In this document: positions 36,347 through 44,792 of the stretch, one piece after another | Position numbering within the stretch: position 1 is the stretch's first letter | Layout: every line of letters starts with the position of its first letter | DNA from: Anaerolineae bacterium | GTDB taxonomy: Bacteria > Chloroflexota > Anaerolineae > Aggregatilineales > J027 | Length of the DNA: 64,000 nucleotides | NCBI GenBank assembly: GCA_021463865.1 | Contig: JAJTXY010000001.1 | Location: forward strand, 124,001-188,000 | Direction of reading: 5' to 3' | Position numbers and translations under genes: made by a program | The notes under the pieces: model-generated | Database searches by the model: none | What the model saw: only the letters and a program-made list of their open reading frames with translations | Told to the model about the DNA's origin: nothing

Positions 36347-38035
36347 TTATTTTCTGCGGCGCACTACCATGATCAGAGACGTAAGAACTAGAGCACTCCC
36401 CACAGCCATTGGGGTTGCGGCAAAGCTCATCCCTTCTTGCTCATCTACTGCATCTTCTTGGTTGCCGTTGCCATTCCCATTATTGCCATTGTTGCCGTTT
36501 CCATTGTTCCCATTCCCGTTGTTGCTGTTATTGCCATTATCTTGGTTGTTGGTCTCGGGGGTAGGTTGGGTCGCAGTATTATTGTTGCCGTTTCCGTTGT
36601 TTCCATTCCCATTGTTGGCGTTGTTTTGATTGTTGCCGTTCCCATTATTCTGATTGCTGTTTACGGGAGGCGACTGATTGCTGTTATTGCCATTCCCGTT
36701 ATTGCCGTTGTTGCCATTGTTGGTTGCTGCGGAGTTCGACTGATTTACATTGGCAGCTTGGCTAGTGCTATTCCCATTTCCATTCCCATTATTTTGATTA
36801 TTGCCGTTATTGCCATTGTTGGGAACTGAGTCCGGTGGGTTCCCATTTGAGTTATTGGGCGGGTTTCCGTTGTTGCCGTTGTCATTATTGCCGTTATTGC
36901 CAGTGCCATGATTCCCATTGTCCCCACTGTTTTCTTTATCTTTTTTGTCTTTTTCTTCGCTGGATTCTTCAGTTTCAGCGGGTGGGGCAATCTCAATGGA
37001 TTCAGTTAGCAAGTCAGTCGGGAGAGCCTCAACATCCTCAGACTCGTAGGTGGTTGGCTCATTGGGTACATCGGCGGGTCTCATATCGGCGGTCATCGGA
37101 ATTTCGATCTTTTGGCCTGCCGGCACTTCATATACCATGCTGCCGGAACTGACTTTGGCTTTGCCCTCCAACATCGTAATTTGCATGGTTTCATTGGGTC
37201 GGGCTTGAATAAAGGCCGTCGAGCCTAGTTCAATGTTGACTTCATTGATGAGCAGGGTTACTTGGGCAACGCCTTCTGGTGTCTGAATCAACAAACCATC
37301 CGAGGGAATATCGGAGCATTCATAGTCATTTGTCCCCGATTGTAGATAAAAGGCTTGCATTGGCGTCTGGTAGGGAGTTTCGCCATCTATCACCGTCAAG
37401 GTCGCAATATCAGCCACATCTCCAACATGGCTTGCAGGTATCCAGCCTCGGACTGTGCCATCCATGGATTCTATGCGTACCCATGTACTATCACTTGTCC
37501 GACCAGTCGCCTTAAGCTGCTGGTTGGGTGTCGCAAAACCGAGAGTTTCCGCAATCGGCCACGGCTGGGCGAGTATTGGAACTTGATCTTGGCTGTCTAC
37601 TGTTATCTCAATCACCGTAATGGGGGGGACTGCATTTTCAACTTGAACATCCCCGAACAAAATGACGGTAACATTTTGGGGCTGCGACGCTGGAATATCC
37701 GCTTGTAGATAGAGTTGAGCGATTCCCCAGATGTTTTCTTGTGGATCAAACGGACTAAGCCTGAGCGACTTCAACGACGCCACTTCGACAATATCACCCG
37801 GTTCATCAAATTTGAATGGGCTAGTGTCGTTCTGCGGTTCGGCATTCACCAATAGGTTTCCGTAACATGCCCTATGGCGACCAATCCCCGTGCAAAGACG
37901 TTTAGCAGCTTCTAAGGCAGTCTGGACAGTATCAGAACAAGCGCGAGGGTCATCTTGAGCCTTGGATGAATCTTGAGTTAATGACATGAATATCGCAAGG
38001 AGAACCAATGTTGTGATGAGCTTGATGAATTTCAT
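36347..38035 (-). CDS. Secreted SH3-like protein with Asn/Gly-rich stalk and C-terminal anchor
   Basis: A 562-aa protein with a signal peptide (1-26). A Cys-containing region (ACSDTVQTALEAAKRLC) precedes a bacterial SH3-like segment (about 160-205, WVRIESMDGTVRGWIPASHV). A FecR-like beta region follows (about 245-320, IELGSTAFIQARPNETMQITMLEGKAKV, VPAGQKIEIP). An acidic/basic stretch leads into about 160 residues of Asn/Gly repeats (NGNNGNGN) and a C-terminal helix with a basic stop (VVRRRK). This is a sortase-like or type I anchor layout without LPxTG. Thirty bases separate it from the FHA gene. It may sense the outside for the kinase cluster; that is inference. Confidence 0.8.
   Translation of the reverse strand: MKFIKLITTLVLLAIFMSLTQDSSKAQDDPRACSDTVQTALEAAKRLCTGIGRHRACYGNLLVNAEPQNDTSPFKFDEPGDIVEVASLKSLRLSPFDPQENIWGIAQLYLQADIPASQPQNVTVILFGDVQVENAVPPITVIEITVDSQDQVPILAQPWPIAETLGFATPNQQLKATGRTSDSTWVRIESMDGTVRGWIPASHVGDVADIATLTVIDGETPYQTPMQAFYLQSGTNDYECSDIPSDGLLIQTPEGVAQVTLLINEVNIELGSTAFIQARPNETMQITMLEGKAKVSSGSMVYEVPAGQKIEIPMTADMRPADVPNEPTTYESEDVEALPTDLLTESIEIAPPAETEESSEEKDKKDKENSGDNGNHGTGNNGNNDNGNNGNPPNNSNGNPPDSVPNNGNNGNNQNNGNGNGNSTSQAANVNQSNSAATNNGNNGNNGNGNNSNQSPPVNSNQNNGNGNNQNNANNGNGNNGNGNNNTATQPTPETNNQDNGNNSNNGNGNNGNGNNGNNGNGNGNQEDAVDEQEGMSFAATPMAVGSALVLTSLIMVVRRRK
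36450..36930 (-). repeat. Asn/Gly-coding low-complexity repeat
   Basis: Runs of AAT/AAC and GGN codons (plus strand 'attgccgttattgcc') encode the NGN stalk. The frame is maintained throughout, interrupted by short Pro/Ser/Thr islands. Confidence 0.9.
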
Positions 38036-38156
38036 AATGCAACGCTCCTACTACCAAAACTTCGAGCTGCCTACTAATAGTTATATCACAAATTAGCTGG
38101 CTTTTCGGAAAATTTACGTTCTTTACAGACACACAAGGGTTTCCTATGGGGGTCTC

Positions 38157-38180
38157 AGATACAGATCAGACTCTGTATCT
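38157..38180. promoter_or_regulatory. Inverted repeat, possible operator
   Basis: A perfect 9-bp inverted repeat, AGATACAGA / TCTGTATCT, with a 6-base centre. It lies about 120 bases upstream of the SH3-like gene and 120 downstream of the tRNA. There is no T tract on either side, so an operator is more likely than a terminator. A second, looser repeat (TTAGGGGT at 38212, ACCCCTAA at 38248) lies beside it. No regulator can be named. Confidence 0.4.
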
Positions 38181-38300
38181 CCTCAACCAATGGACATAGA
38201 TGACCTAGGCTTAGGGGTGTTGAGGTGATTATGTATTTGGTGGTATACCCCTAAAAGTGAGAGATATTATAGCCCACGATCTATCCAGTGTCTAATGTTA

Positions 38301-38373
38301 TGCCCCCGGCGGGATTCGAACCCACGACACACAGTTTAGGAAACCGCTGCTCTGGCCTCTGAGCTACGAGGGC
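38301..38373 (-). tRNA. tRNA-Arg (anticodon CCU)
   Basis: The 73-base minus-strand cloverleaf is complete: acceptor GCCCTCG/CGGGGGC with discriminator A, D-arm GCTC/GAGC, anticodon stem GCGGT/ACTGT with loop TTCCTAA (anticodon CCT, plus-strand positions 38338-38340) and T-arm GTGGG-TTCGAAT-CCCGC. It reads the arginine codon AGG. CCA is not encoded. Confidence 0.95.
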
Positions 38374-38388
38374 ATTAATCTCAATTAC

Positions 38389-38418
38389 AGTCTAGCGAAA
38401 ATCAGTTGCGGTTGGCAA
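38389..38418 (-). promoter_or_regulatory. Promoter of tRNA-Arg
   Basis: Minus strand: TTGCCA and TAGACT with an 18-base spacer. Transcription would begin about eight bases before the tRNA. Confidence 0.75.
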
Positions 38419-38432
38419 GCCTGAAGTTTGGA

Positions 38433-39899
38433 CTAATTACTCTGACCAACCCACTCCAAAAAGACTTCATCGAGTTCTTGCTCCCATGAGGCTTCTAGCA
38501 CGCTTTGTAGGTCGGTTGGAGTGGCGATTTTATAACGATAGGTCGCAAAATAGGCGTTCAACCCTTGAATTAAAGCCTCTTGCCCATAGGTGTCCGCTAG
38601 GGATTTGAAAAACAATGGCCCTTTGGCATAGACGAATGAAAAATAAGCACCACCCTCATAATCGCTTGGTGTTAAACCAATGACCCTATCGCCATTTTCT
38701 GCGCTGAAATTCTGCCACGAGTCGGTATAACTATCAAAAAATCCCTGTTGAAAATCCGGACCGTAGACTTCACCAAAGTAGAGGGTGGTTGAATATTGGG
38801 CCAACGATTCATCCAACCAAGGATCACGGGTTTGATCATTGCCGACCAACGAATACCACCACTGATGGGCGACCTCATGAACCGTCACGATTTCAAGATA
38901 GAGGTCTTGCGTATTCCATGATTCGGATTGCACCACGACAAGCCCCGGATATTCGATGCCCCCAGCAACGGTGCGGGTTTCAACCACATCTAATTCAGCA
39001 AAAGGGTATTCCCCAAAATGGGCGTTGAAGATTCGGACGGCATCCTCAGCGAAACGAAGCGCAGTGTTTGCAGTTTCATCTCCCCCACTGAAATAATGTA
39101 CATCAATGGCGATACCATCCTGCTCCCCACTAACCGTCTCATACCGCGTGCTTGCCATCAACGCGAAATCGCGCATCAAAGGGGCGGCGTAATGATGGGT
39201 GCGGGTTTGGTCGGCATTATTCGTGCTGGCGATACGTGTACCGCTGGTAATCAATACCCATTTGGCGGGGGCAGTCAGTGTGACATCATAATTCGCAGTG
39301 GCACTATAAACCGCGTCGCCCTGTGGATGAGCCACATTGCGCCACCAGCCCACACCTGTTTCATAAACCGAGAGCAGAGGGAAAAAATTCGGCAGGGCCA
39401 AATTCCCACCCAAATAGCTGTATTGGGCATACAAAACGGTCTGTTCCGCAAACACGGTAGACGTAAAATCCATCGTGACCAGTGTTTGTTCGCTAGGGAG
39501 CAGCGGCGTTGGCAGGATGACGCTGACAATCGAAGCCGTTGAGTCGAGTTCAGGCGTCACGGTTATTCCATTGACCAAAACATTACTCACTGTCGCCTGT
39601 CCGCCATAGGAAGGGTAATTGGGGTACAAGCGAAAAACAATTTCACTCAGCGCATCAGGGGACAAGTTGGTATAGAGAACTTCCATATTTCCGGTGATAC
39701 TGGCCTGCTGATCGGTAATATCGAGGGTTGCGGTAATGGTGATCTGGGGGATGTCGGGAAGAGCGGCGATGTCGTGCTGAAATTCGGGTTGCATGGCAAG
39801 GCTCAATTGACCCCCATCTTGGGCATGGGCCGCAGGATAGGTCACCCATAATAGGCTGATTAAAACAAAGCCGACCAATATTCGAGAATAGCGCATCAT
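38433..39899 (-). CDS. Secreted M1-family metallopeptidase
   Basis: A 488-aa exported zinc peptidase with a signal peptide (about 1-26, ending AHAQ). An N-terminal beta domain typical of M1 peptidases precedes the catalytic site HEVAH with the third zinc ligand Glu 18 residues later (WLDESLAQYS). The exopeptidase motif GAMEN appears as GGIEYPG: the Glu is kept but the Asn is lost, as in many bacterial M1 relatives. AAGGA precedes the ATG. It is the third of three tandem paralogues and is separated from the second by a terminator-like hairpin. Confidence 0.92.
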   Translation of the reverse strand: MMRYSRILVGFVLISLLWVTYPAAHAQDGGQLSLAMQPEFQHDIAALPDIPQITITATLDITDQQASITGNMEVLYTNLSPDALSEIVFRLYPNYPSYGGQATVSNVLVNGITVTPELDSTASIVSVILPTPLLPSEQTLVTMDFTSTVFAEQTVLYAQYSYLGGNLALPNFFPLLSVYETGVGWWRNVAHPQGDAVYSATANYDVTLTAPAKWVLITSGTRIASTNNADQTRTHHYAAPLMRDFALMASTRYETVSGEQDGIAIDVHYFSGGDETANTALRFAEDAVRIFNAHFGEYPFAELDVVETRTVAGGIEYPGLVVVQSESWNTQDLYLEIVTVHEVAHQWWYSLVGNDQTRDPWLDESLAQYSTTLYFGEVYGPDFQQGFFDSYTDSWQNFSAENGDRVIGLTPSDYEGGAYFSFVYAKGPLFFKSLADTYGQEALIQGLNAYFATYRYKIATPTDLQSVLEASWEQELDEVFLEWVGQSN

Positions 39900-39911
39900 T
39901 CAGTCCTTTTT

Positions 39912-39947
39912 AACAACAAAGGCGAGTCCATTGATATATGACCCGCC
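39912..39947 (-). terminator. Terminator between M1 peptidase genes
   Basis: Minus strand: stem GGCGGGTC/GACTCGCC (8 pairs, one G-T), loop of 12 bases, then TTTGTTGTTA. Confidence 0.6.
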
Positions 39948-39984
39948 CTCATCTCAATTCGATTACACACGAAAAATCAGTCTA

Positions 39985-41628
39985 CTATGAACGTTCCTTG
40001 TCTACCTCGGCCTTCGCTTCAGGATCAAGGCCAGCGAAATCACCAATCCATTCATAGAAATAGGCGTCCAAATCTTCGCCAATGACTTCCTCAAAATTAC
40101 GGAGTAAATCAGCTTCGGTAGCGACCTTATAGTGCATATCCTCAAAATAGGCATGGAGGGCCTCATAGACCAACTCGCGCCCATATTCTTTTTCAAGTTC
40201 GACATAAAACAATGCCCCCTTAGTATAGGGCAGGAAGCAGTTGTTGAGATCGTCGCAGGTGTTCCAGCTAATCGTGGTCAGCGGATAATCGCCACCATTG
40301 CTACGGGCAAAATTGTAGAAATCTCGATCCCCATCAATGCTGTCATTGGCACGTTTTTCATTGTCATCATAGGCCGCACGCCAATAAACGAATTCTGAAT
40401 AGGAGGCAAGGGCCTCATCCAACCATGTTTTGGTGATGGCATTATTGCCAACCAAGCCATACCAATATTGATGAGCAATTTCGTGCGCAATGACACTTTC
40501 TAATTGTGGACTGCCATTTTCCCAAAAGTCATCGGCGATTGTCACTGCGCCGGAAAACTCAACGCCGCCAGCTTGACCACGTAGGTCAATTTCAATGATG
40601 TCGAGTTCATTATAGGGATACTCGCCGTAAACATCATTAAAGATGCTGAAAGAGCGGATACCGGATTCCATTGCCCATTCAGAGGCGCGTTCGCCACCGG
40701 GCATATACACGACATTGATGGTGATCCCATCTACTGAATCGGTCAGTTTGCCGGATTTTGGACTGGCAAAGATAAAGTTGTCGCGCATTGGGCCACTGAC
40801 AATGTGTTCCGTTACCGAACCATCGGCATTTTCTTCCGTGCCAATGTTCGTGCCGCTGATGGTGACATTGAGGCCGGGGTCGTGGCTCAACTTAATTTCA
40901 AACAGACCCGTCTCATTATAATAAGGGTCAGCGTTGGCATAGGCCCCTTTCCACCAGCCGACGCCTTCATCATAGACGCCGAAGCAGGGATACCAAACCG
41001 GGGAGGCAAAAATGTCACCCGTGTTGGCGAAAATCCCATTGCTAAACCCGCGCTCGGCGACCAGATTAAAACGCATGGTGAACTCAACCGACTCGCCCGG
41101 TTGCAAAGGTTGATCAAGTGGTACGTCCATCACGGTTTCATAAACTTCATAGGTAGGTTGAACGGCCTCCCCATTCATCGTCAAATCACTCACCTGCATC
41201 CGCCAACCCGTCAGCGGGGTGTTGGGCACAAGGCGGAACACGATGGAATTGAGCGGGAAATCATAGGTGTTGGTATAGCGTGCTCGCTGAACGCCATTAA
41301 TGACGGTGGCGATGGGGTTCATTTCAATGGTCGCCTCGATATAGTGGCGACGGCTGTTGGCAAACTGCTCCACATCGTCGGCAAATTCGGGACGCATGGC
41401 GGATTTAAAGACATCCACATTTTCCCAATCCACAAGGGCGGGTTCATTCATCGCAGCAATGGCAACCGGCGTAATAGTGGCGTGGGGACGGGCGGTGCTT
41501 GTCGGGATTTGGGTGGGTAATCCGCTTTCAGCATCACTTTTGTCGTCGCCGCACGCGCTTATAGCCATCGCTAGGAAAATAATCAAAAGTGTGAGTCCGA
41601 TTAAACGTTGGTGTAGGGTCTTGAACAC
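39985..41628 (-). CDS. M1-family metallopeptidase lipoprotein (paralogue 2)
   Basis: A 547-aa lipoprotein (signal ending AISAC) with a Thr/Pro linker and an M1 catalytic domain: HEIAH followed by Glu after 18 residues (WLDEALASYSE), with GXMEN represented by AGGVEFSG. It is closely similar over its whole length to the gene upstream (shared RRHYIEAT, NGVQRA, LVAERG.SNGIFAN, HQYWYGLVGNNA). This is clear evidence of tandem duplication. The start is GTG at 41628 with GAGGGG close by. It is presumably outside the cytoplasmic membrane; peptide substrates unknown. Confidence 0.9.
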   Translation of the reverse strand: MFKTLHQRLIGLTLLIIFLAMAISACGDDKSDAESGLPTQIPTSTARPHATITPVAIAAMNEPALVDWENVDVFKSAMRPEFADDVEQFANSRRHYIEATIEMNPIATVINGVQRARYTNTYDFPLNSIVFRLVPNTPLTGWRMQVSDLTMNGEAVQPTYEVYETVMDVPLDQPLQPGESVEFTMRFNLVAERGFSNGIFANTGDIFASPVWYPCFGVYDEGVGWWKGAYANADPYYNETGLFEIKLSHDPGLNVTISGTNIGTEENADGSVTEHIVSGPMRDNFIFASPKSGKLTDSVDGITINVVYMPGGERASEWAMESGIRSFSIFNDVYGEYPYNELDIIEIDLRGQAGGVEFSGAVTIADDFWENGSPQLESVIAHEIAHQYWYGLVGNNAITKTWLDEALASYSEFVYWRAAYDDNEKRANDSIDGDRDFYNFARSNGGDYPLTTISWNTCDDLNNCFLPYTKGALFYVELEKEYGRELVYEALHAYFEDMHYKVATEADLLRNFEEVIGEDLDAYFYEWIGDFAGLDPEAKAEVDKERS

Positions 41629-41728
41629 GTCCCCTCATCCTTCCAAACTGAGGCTGTATAAAACTAAAGAGAGACTTTAATCTTGCCCCTCAACGATACC
41701 ATATTCATCGCCTAATTGACATGGCTGG

Positions 41729-43381
41729 TCAACTGGCTTCCTCCCGATCTACAGCGGCTTTCGCTTCTGGATCAAGACCCGGGAAGTCACCAACCCACTG
41801 ATAGAAATACGCATCCAAGTCTTGACCGGATACTTGCTCAAATACCCGGAGCAGGTCAATCGTGGTGACGAGTTGATATTTCATTTCACTCACATAAGTT
41901 CGCAGGGCCTCATAGACCGCCTCGCGTCCTAACATTTCCTCTAGGCCGACATAAAACAAGGGGCCTTTGGTATAGGGCAGCAGGCAACTATTTTGCAGTG
42001 GGCATTCGACCCAGTTGATGGTACTTAGTGGGAAATCGCCGCCGTTGCTGCGGAAGAAATTATAAGCTCCCCGATCAAAGTCAATGACATCAGTGGCACG
42101 CTGTTCATCATCAGGGTAGGCTTCGCGCAGATAGACATATTCAGTGTAGGACGCCAGCGACTCATCAATCCACGTTTCATCAACCGCGTTGTTGCCGACC
42201 AAGCCATACCAGTATTGATGTCCGACCTCATGGGCCAAAGTGACTTCGAGAGAAGGGTTGCCATTTAACCAATCATCATCTGAAGCGGTAATGACCCCCG
42301 AATATTCAACTCCGGCGGCTTGACCCCGTAGATCAATTTCGATGATGTCTAATTCCGCATACGGGTAATCGCCAAAAATACGGTTTTGGATTTCGACTGA
42401 ACGCCGAGTCGCCTGTAGCACATAATCAGCGGCGCGTTCACCCTCTGGCAGATAATAGACGTTGATGGTTGTGCCATCAGCCTCACCGGAAAGTTTGCCA
42501 ACGATTGGGCTGGCGAACAAGATAATGTCGCGCATCGGGCCACTGACAATATGTTCCGTCACCGTGCCATCGGCATTCGTTTGGGTGTCAATCGTGACCC
42601 CACTCATGGCAATATTCATGTTTTCGGCGTGGGTCAGTTTGATTTCAAAAAGCCCCATCTCGTTGTAATAGGGGTCTCCTGAATACAGCCCTTTCCACCA
42701 ACCGCCCTCGGATCGGTAAACACTGAAGGCTGGATACCAGAGTGTGGTAGCAAAAATATCATTGGCATTGGCGAAAATCCCATTACTCAGGCCGCGCTCG
42801 GCCACCAAATTAAATCGCATGAAAAACTCGATGGATTGACCGGGGGCAAGGGGTTGAGCCAGAGGGACTTGCATCACCGAATCGTACAATTCAAATGTTG
42901 GGGTGACGGCCTGACCATTCGCGGTGACATCGTTGACTGACAACCGCCAACCCACCGATGGGGTATTGGGCGCAAGGCGGAACACGATTTCGTTTAAGGT
43001 ATCTGGTGAGGTATTGGCGTAATAGGCCCGTTGGACGCCGTTGACGATTGAAGCGATAGGCGAAATCTCTAGTGTAGCTTCGATGTAATGACGGCGGGTG
43101 CTGCCATATTCAACATCCCCCACATATTCAGGACGCATGGCGGCATGGAATTGATCGGTTTTGTTCCAATCTACCCTCGCAGGTTCAGGCAGCATGGCAA
43201 CCGCAACGGGGGTACTCGTAGCATGGGGTTTTGGCGTGGATGCGGGAATCTGGGTCGGCAGAGTGTCATTGGCTTCACTCGCGCTGTCACTGCACGCCGA
43301 TACCGCCAAAAGCGCAATCATCAGGCAAACAATTAGAAGCATGGGGCGTTGATGGATAAGGTTCACAGAGTCGCTCTCCAT
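41729..43381 (-). CDS. M1-family metallopeptidase lipoprotein (paralogue 1)
   Basis: A 550-aa lipoprotein (lipobox LAVSAC) with the same layout as the next gene: Thr/Pro linker, RRHYIEATLEISPIASIVNGVQRA, the GXMEN equivalent AAGVEYSG, HEVGH and Glu 18 residues on (WIDESLASYTE). All zinc ligands and the general base are present, so it should be active. The frame is open to 43459, but ATG at 43381 best aligns with the signal peptide of its paralogue. No SD is visible there, and ATG at 43393 is possible. Confidence 0.9.
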   Translation of the reverse strand: MESDSVNLIHQRPMLLIVCLMIALLAVSACSDSASEANDTLPTQIPASTPKPHATSTPVAVAMLPEPARVDWNKTDQFHAAMRPEYVGDVEYGSTRRHYIEATLEISPIASIVNGVQRAYYANTSPDTLNEIVFRLAPNTPSVGWRLSVNDVTANGQAVTPTFELYDSVMQVPLAQPLAPGQSIEFFMRFNLVAERGLSNGIFANANDIFATTLWYPAFSVYRSEGGWWKGLYSGDPYYNEMGLFEIKLTHAENMNIAMSGVTIDTQTNADGTVTEHIVSGPMRDIILFASPIVGKLSGEADGTTINVYYLPEGERAADYVLQATRRSVEIQNRIFGDYPYAELDIIEIDLRGQAAGVEYSGVITASDDDWLNGNPSLEVTLAHEVGHQYWYGLVGNNAVDETWIDESLASYTEYVYLREAYPDDEQRATDVIDFDRGAYNFFRSNGGDFPLSTINWVECPLQNSCLLPYTKGPLFYVGLEEMLGREAVYEALRTYVSEMKYQLVTTIDLLRVFEQVSGQDLDAYFYQWVGDFPGLDPEAKAAVDREEAS

Positions 43382-43501
43382 ATAATGGCTCATTTTCGAA
43401 ACGGCATTGGATGATTGCGGCTTCGCAGGAATTACTAGAGCCGAATGGAGAAGGTTCAATCGGATGAGGGCTTGTAGTGAAGTGAAAGGAACGGTATTTG
43501 A

Positions 43502-44650
43502 TTAATCGGCGTCTGGCTTTTCGGCGACTTCTTGGAAGGTCGGGAATTTCATACTAAAGGTCGTGCCAACGCCCTCTTCGCTGTCAAACCAAATTCGCCC
43601 GCCCATTGCTTCAATGTTGGCTTTGCTCAAATAGAGGCTGAGGCCATAGCCAAATTCGGCAATAATTTGCGGCTGACGGGCACGCTGGAACGGCGCAAAG
43701 ACACGATCTGTTTCTTTGGCACGGATGCCATACCCCTGATCTATCACCTCCACCTGCACATAACGATCCTGTGAGGTGGAGAAGGCGCGAATGAAAATGG
43801 GTGTTGAGGGATCGCTGTACATGATGGCGTTTTGCAGCACATCCCGCAAGATAAAGCCGAGGTAGTTGGGGGCGGCATAAATATTTAATCTATCAGGGAT
43901 GTCTACTTCCAGCCGATCTCGATAATCCTGTGGGCCTTTTTCGGGGTCATGCAGCGGTTCTTCGTTGACTTCCTCCAAAAAATCCTCAAAAAAATCAGCG
44001 AGGTTAATTTTCTTGGCCGACTTCTTGACCGCCTCGTTCAAATCACCCGTCCGCATGACCTCAAGGCGATGCAGTTGATCAATCAGGCGTTGCAGGCGGA
44101 ACATCTGCGTAGACATCAATTCGGCAAACCCGATGACCCGCTGTGAAAGCTGATCTACTGTCATGTTGGTGGTGCGTTTTTTGGTGATTTGGGTAATCAG
44201 GTCGGCATGGCCTTTGGTGCTGGTAATCGCCATACGCGCTTCAGAACGGAAAGTGTTCATCAGTTCGGTAAGCACTGTCCAGTCGGGGCGTTCGATGGTA
44301 ATCATGGTCATGATTTTGCCATCTTCGCCATAAACCGCTGAGGCCCAACACGGCATGGAAGCGCCGGAAAGCAGCATCGTAAACCGAATCGGTTCGGATT
44401 GGCGTAAGGCCCTAGAGCGGATTTCACTGGCGGTAGGGCTGTCTCCGGTGCGGCCAGCATCAATGAGCATGGCACACGCCGGCCACCCCTGAGCACGCAA
44501 AACTGGCAGATTTTTGCCAAGAATTTGGCGGGCGGCGTGGTTATCTAAAACCAGATGGCCTTCTGAGTCGAAAACAATGATGCCCTCACCCAAACTATCT
44601 ACAATGGCTCGGTAGTCGAGGTTTTTGAGAGTGGGTCTTGCGCCGCCCAT
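43502..44650 (-). CDS. PAS domain plus histidine-kinase-type ATPase, phospho-acceptor His missing
   Basis: A 382-aa soluble protein. Residues about 10-115 are a PAS domain (AIVDSLGEGIIVFDSEGHLVLDNHAARQILG). The helical pair follows, and where kinases have SHELRTPL it reads RSEARMAI, placing Ser136 where the phosphorylated His should be. The ATPase domain is intact: N box DVLQNAIMYS, G1 DQGYGI, F box FAPFQ and G2 FGYGLSLYLSKANIEAMGG. It therefore should bind ATP but cannot autophosphorylate at the usual site. No response regulator is adjacent. ATG at 44650 has GGAGG 11 bases upstream; TTG at 44671 is the alternative. Confidence 0.85.
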   Translation of the reverse strand: MGGARPTLKNLDYRAIVDSLGEGIIVFDSEGHLVLDNHAARQILGKNLPVLRAQGWPACAMLIDAGRTGDSPTASEIRSRALRQSEPIRFTMLLSGASMPCWASAVYGEDGKIMTMITIERPDWTVLTELMNTFRSEARMAITSTKGHADLITQITKKRTTNMTVDQLSQRVIGFAELMSTQMFRLQRLIDQLHRLEVMRTGDLNEAVKKSAKKINLADFFEDFLEEVNEEPLHDPEKGPQDYRDRLEVDIPDRLNIYAAPNYLGFILRDVLQNAIMYSDPSTPIFIRAFSTSQDRYVQVEVIDQGYGIRAKETDRVFAPFQRARQPQIIAEFGYGLSLYLSKANIEAMGGRIWFDSEEGVGTTFSMKFPTFQEVAEKPDAD

Positions 44651-44792
44651 GCCGATGAGAGCCTCCGCCAAAGAAAAATCAGTTAAAAAGGGGTTAAATA
44701 ATTCCCCTATGATGATACCACTTTCCCTACCATCGCGTAGAACTGCATTTCATTCGGCCTTGCCAAACTTGTTAGAGATTTGTCTGGACATC

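Noticed and set aside
36450-36930. Low-complexity tract as an assembly artefact
   Set aside because: The reading frame is kept through many non-identical units and ends in a sensible membrane anchor.
38212-38255. TTAGGGGT...ACCCCTAA as terminator of the tRNA
   Set aside because: The loop is 28 bases and no T tract follows in the tRNA direction.
39985-43381. M1 paralogues as an assembly duplication
   Set aside because: The copies differ throughout in DNA and protein and have different signal peptides, so they are real diverged duplicates.
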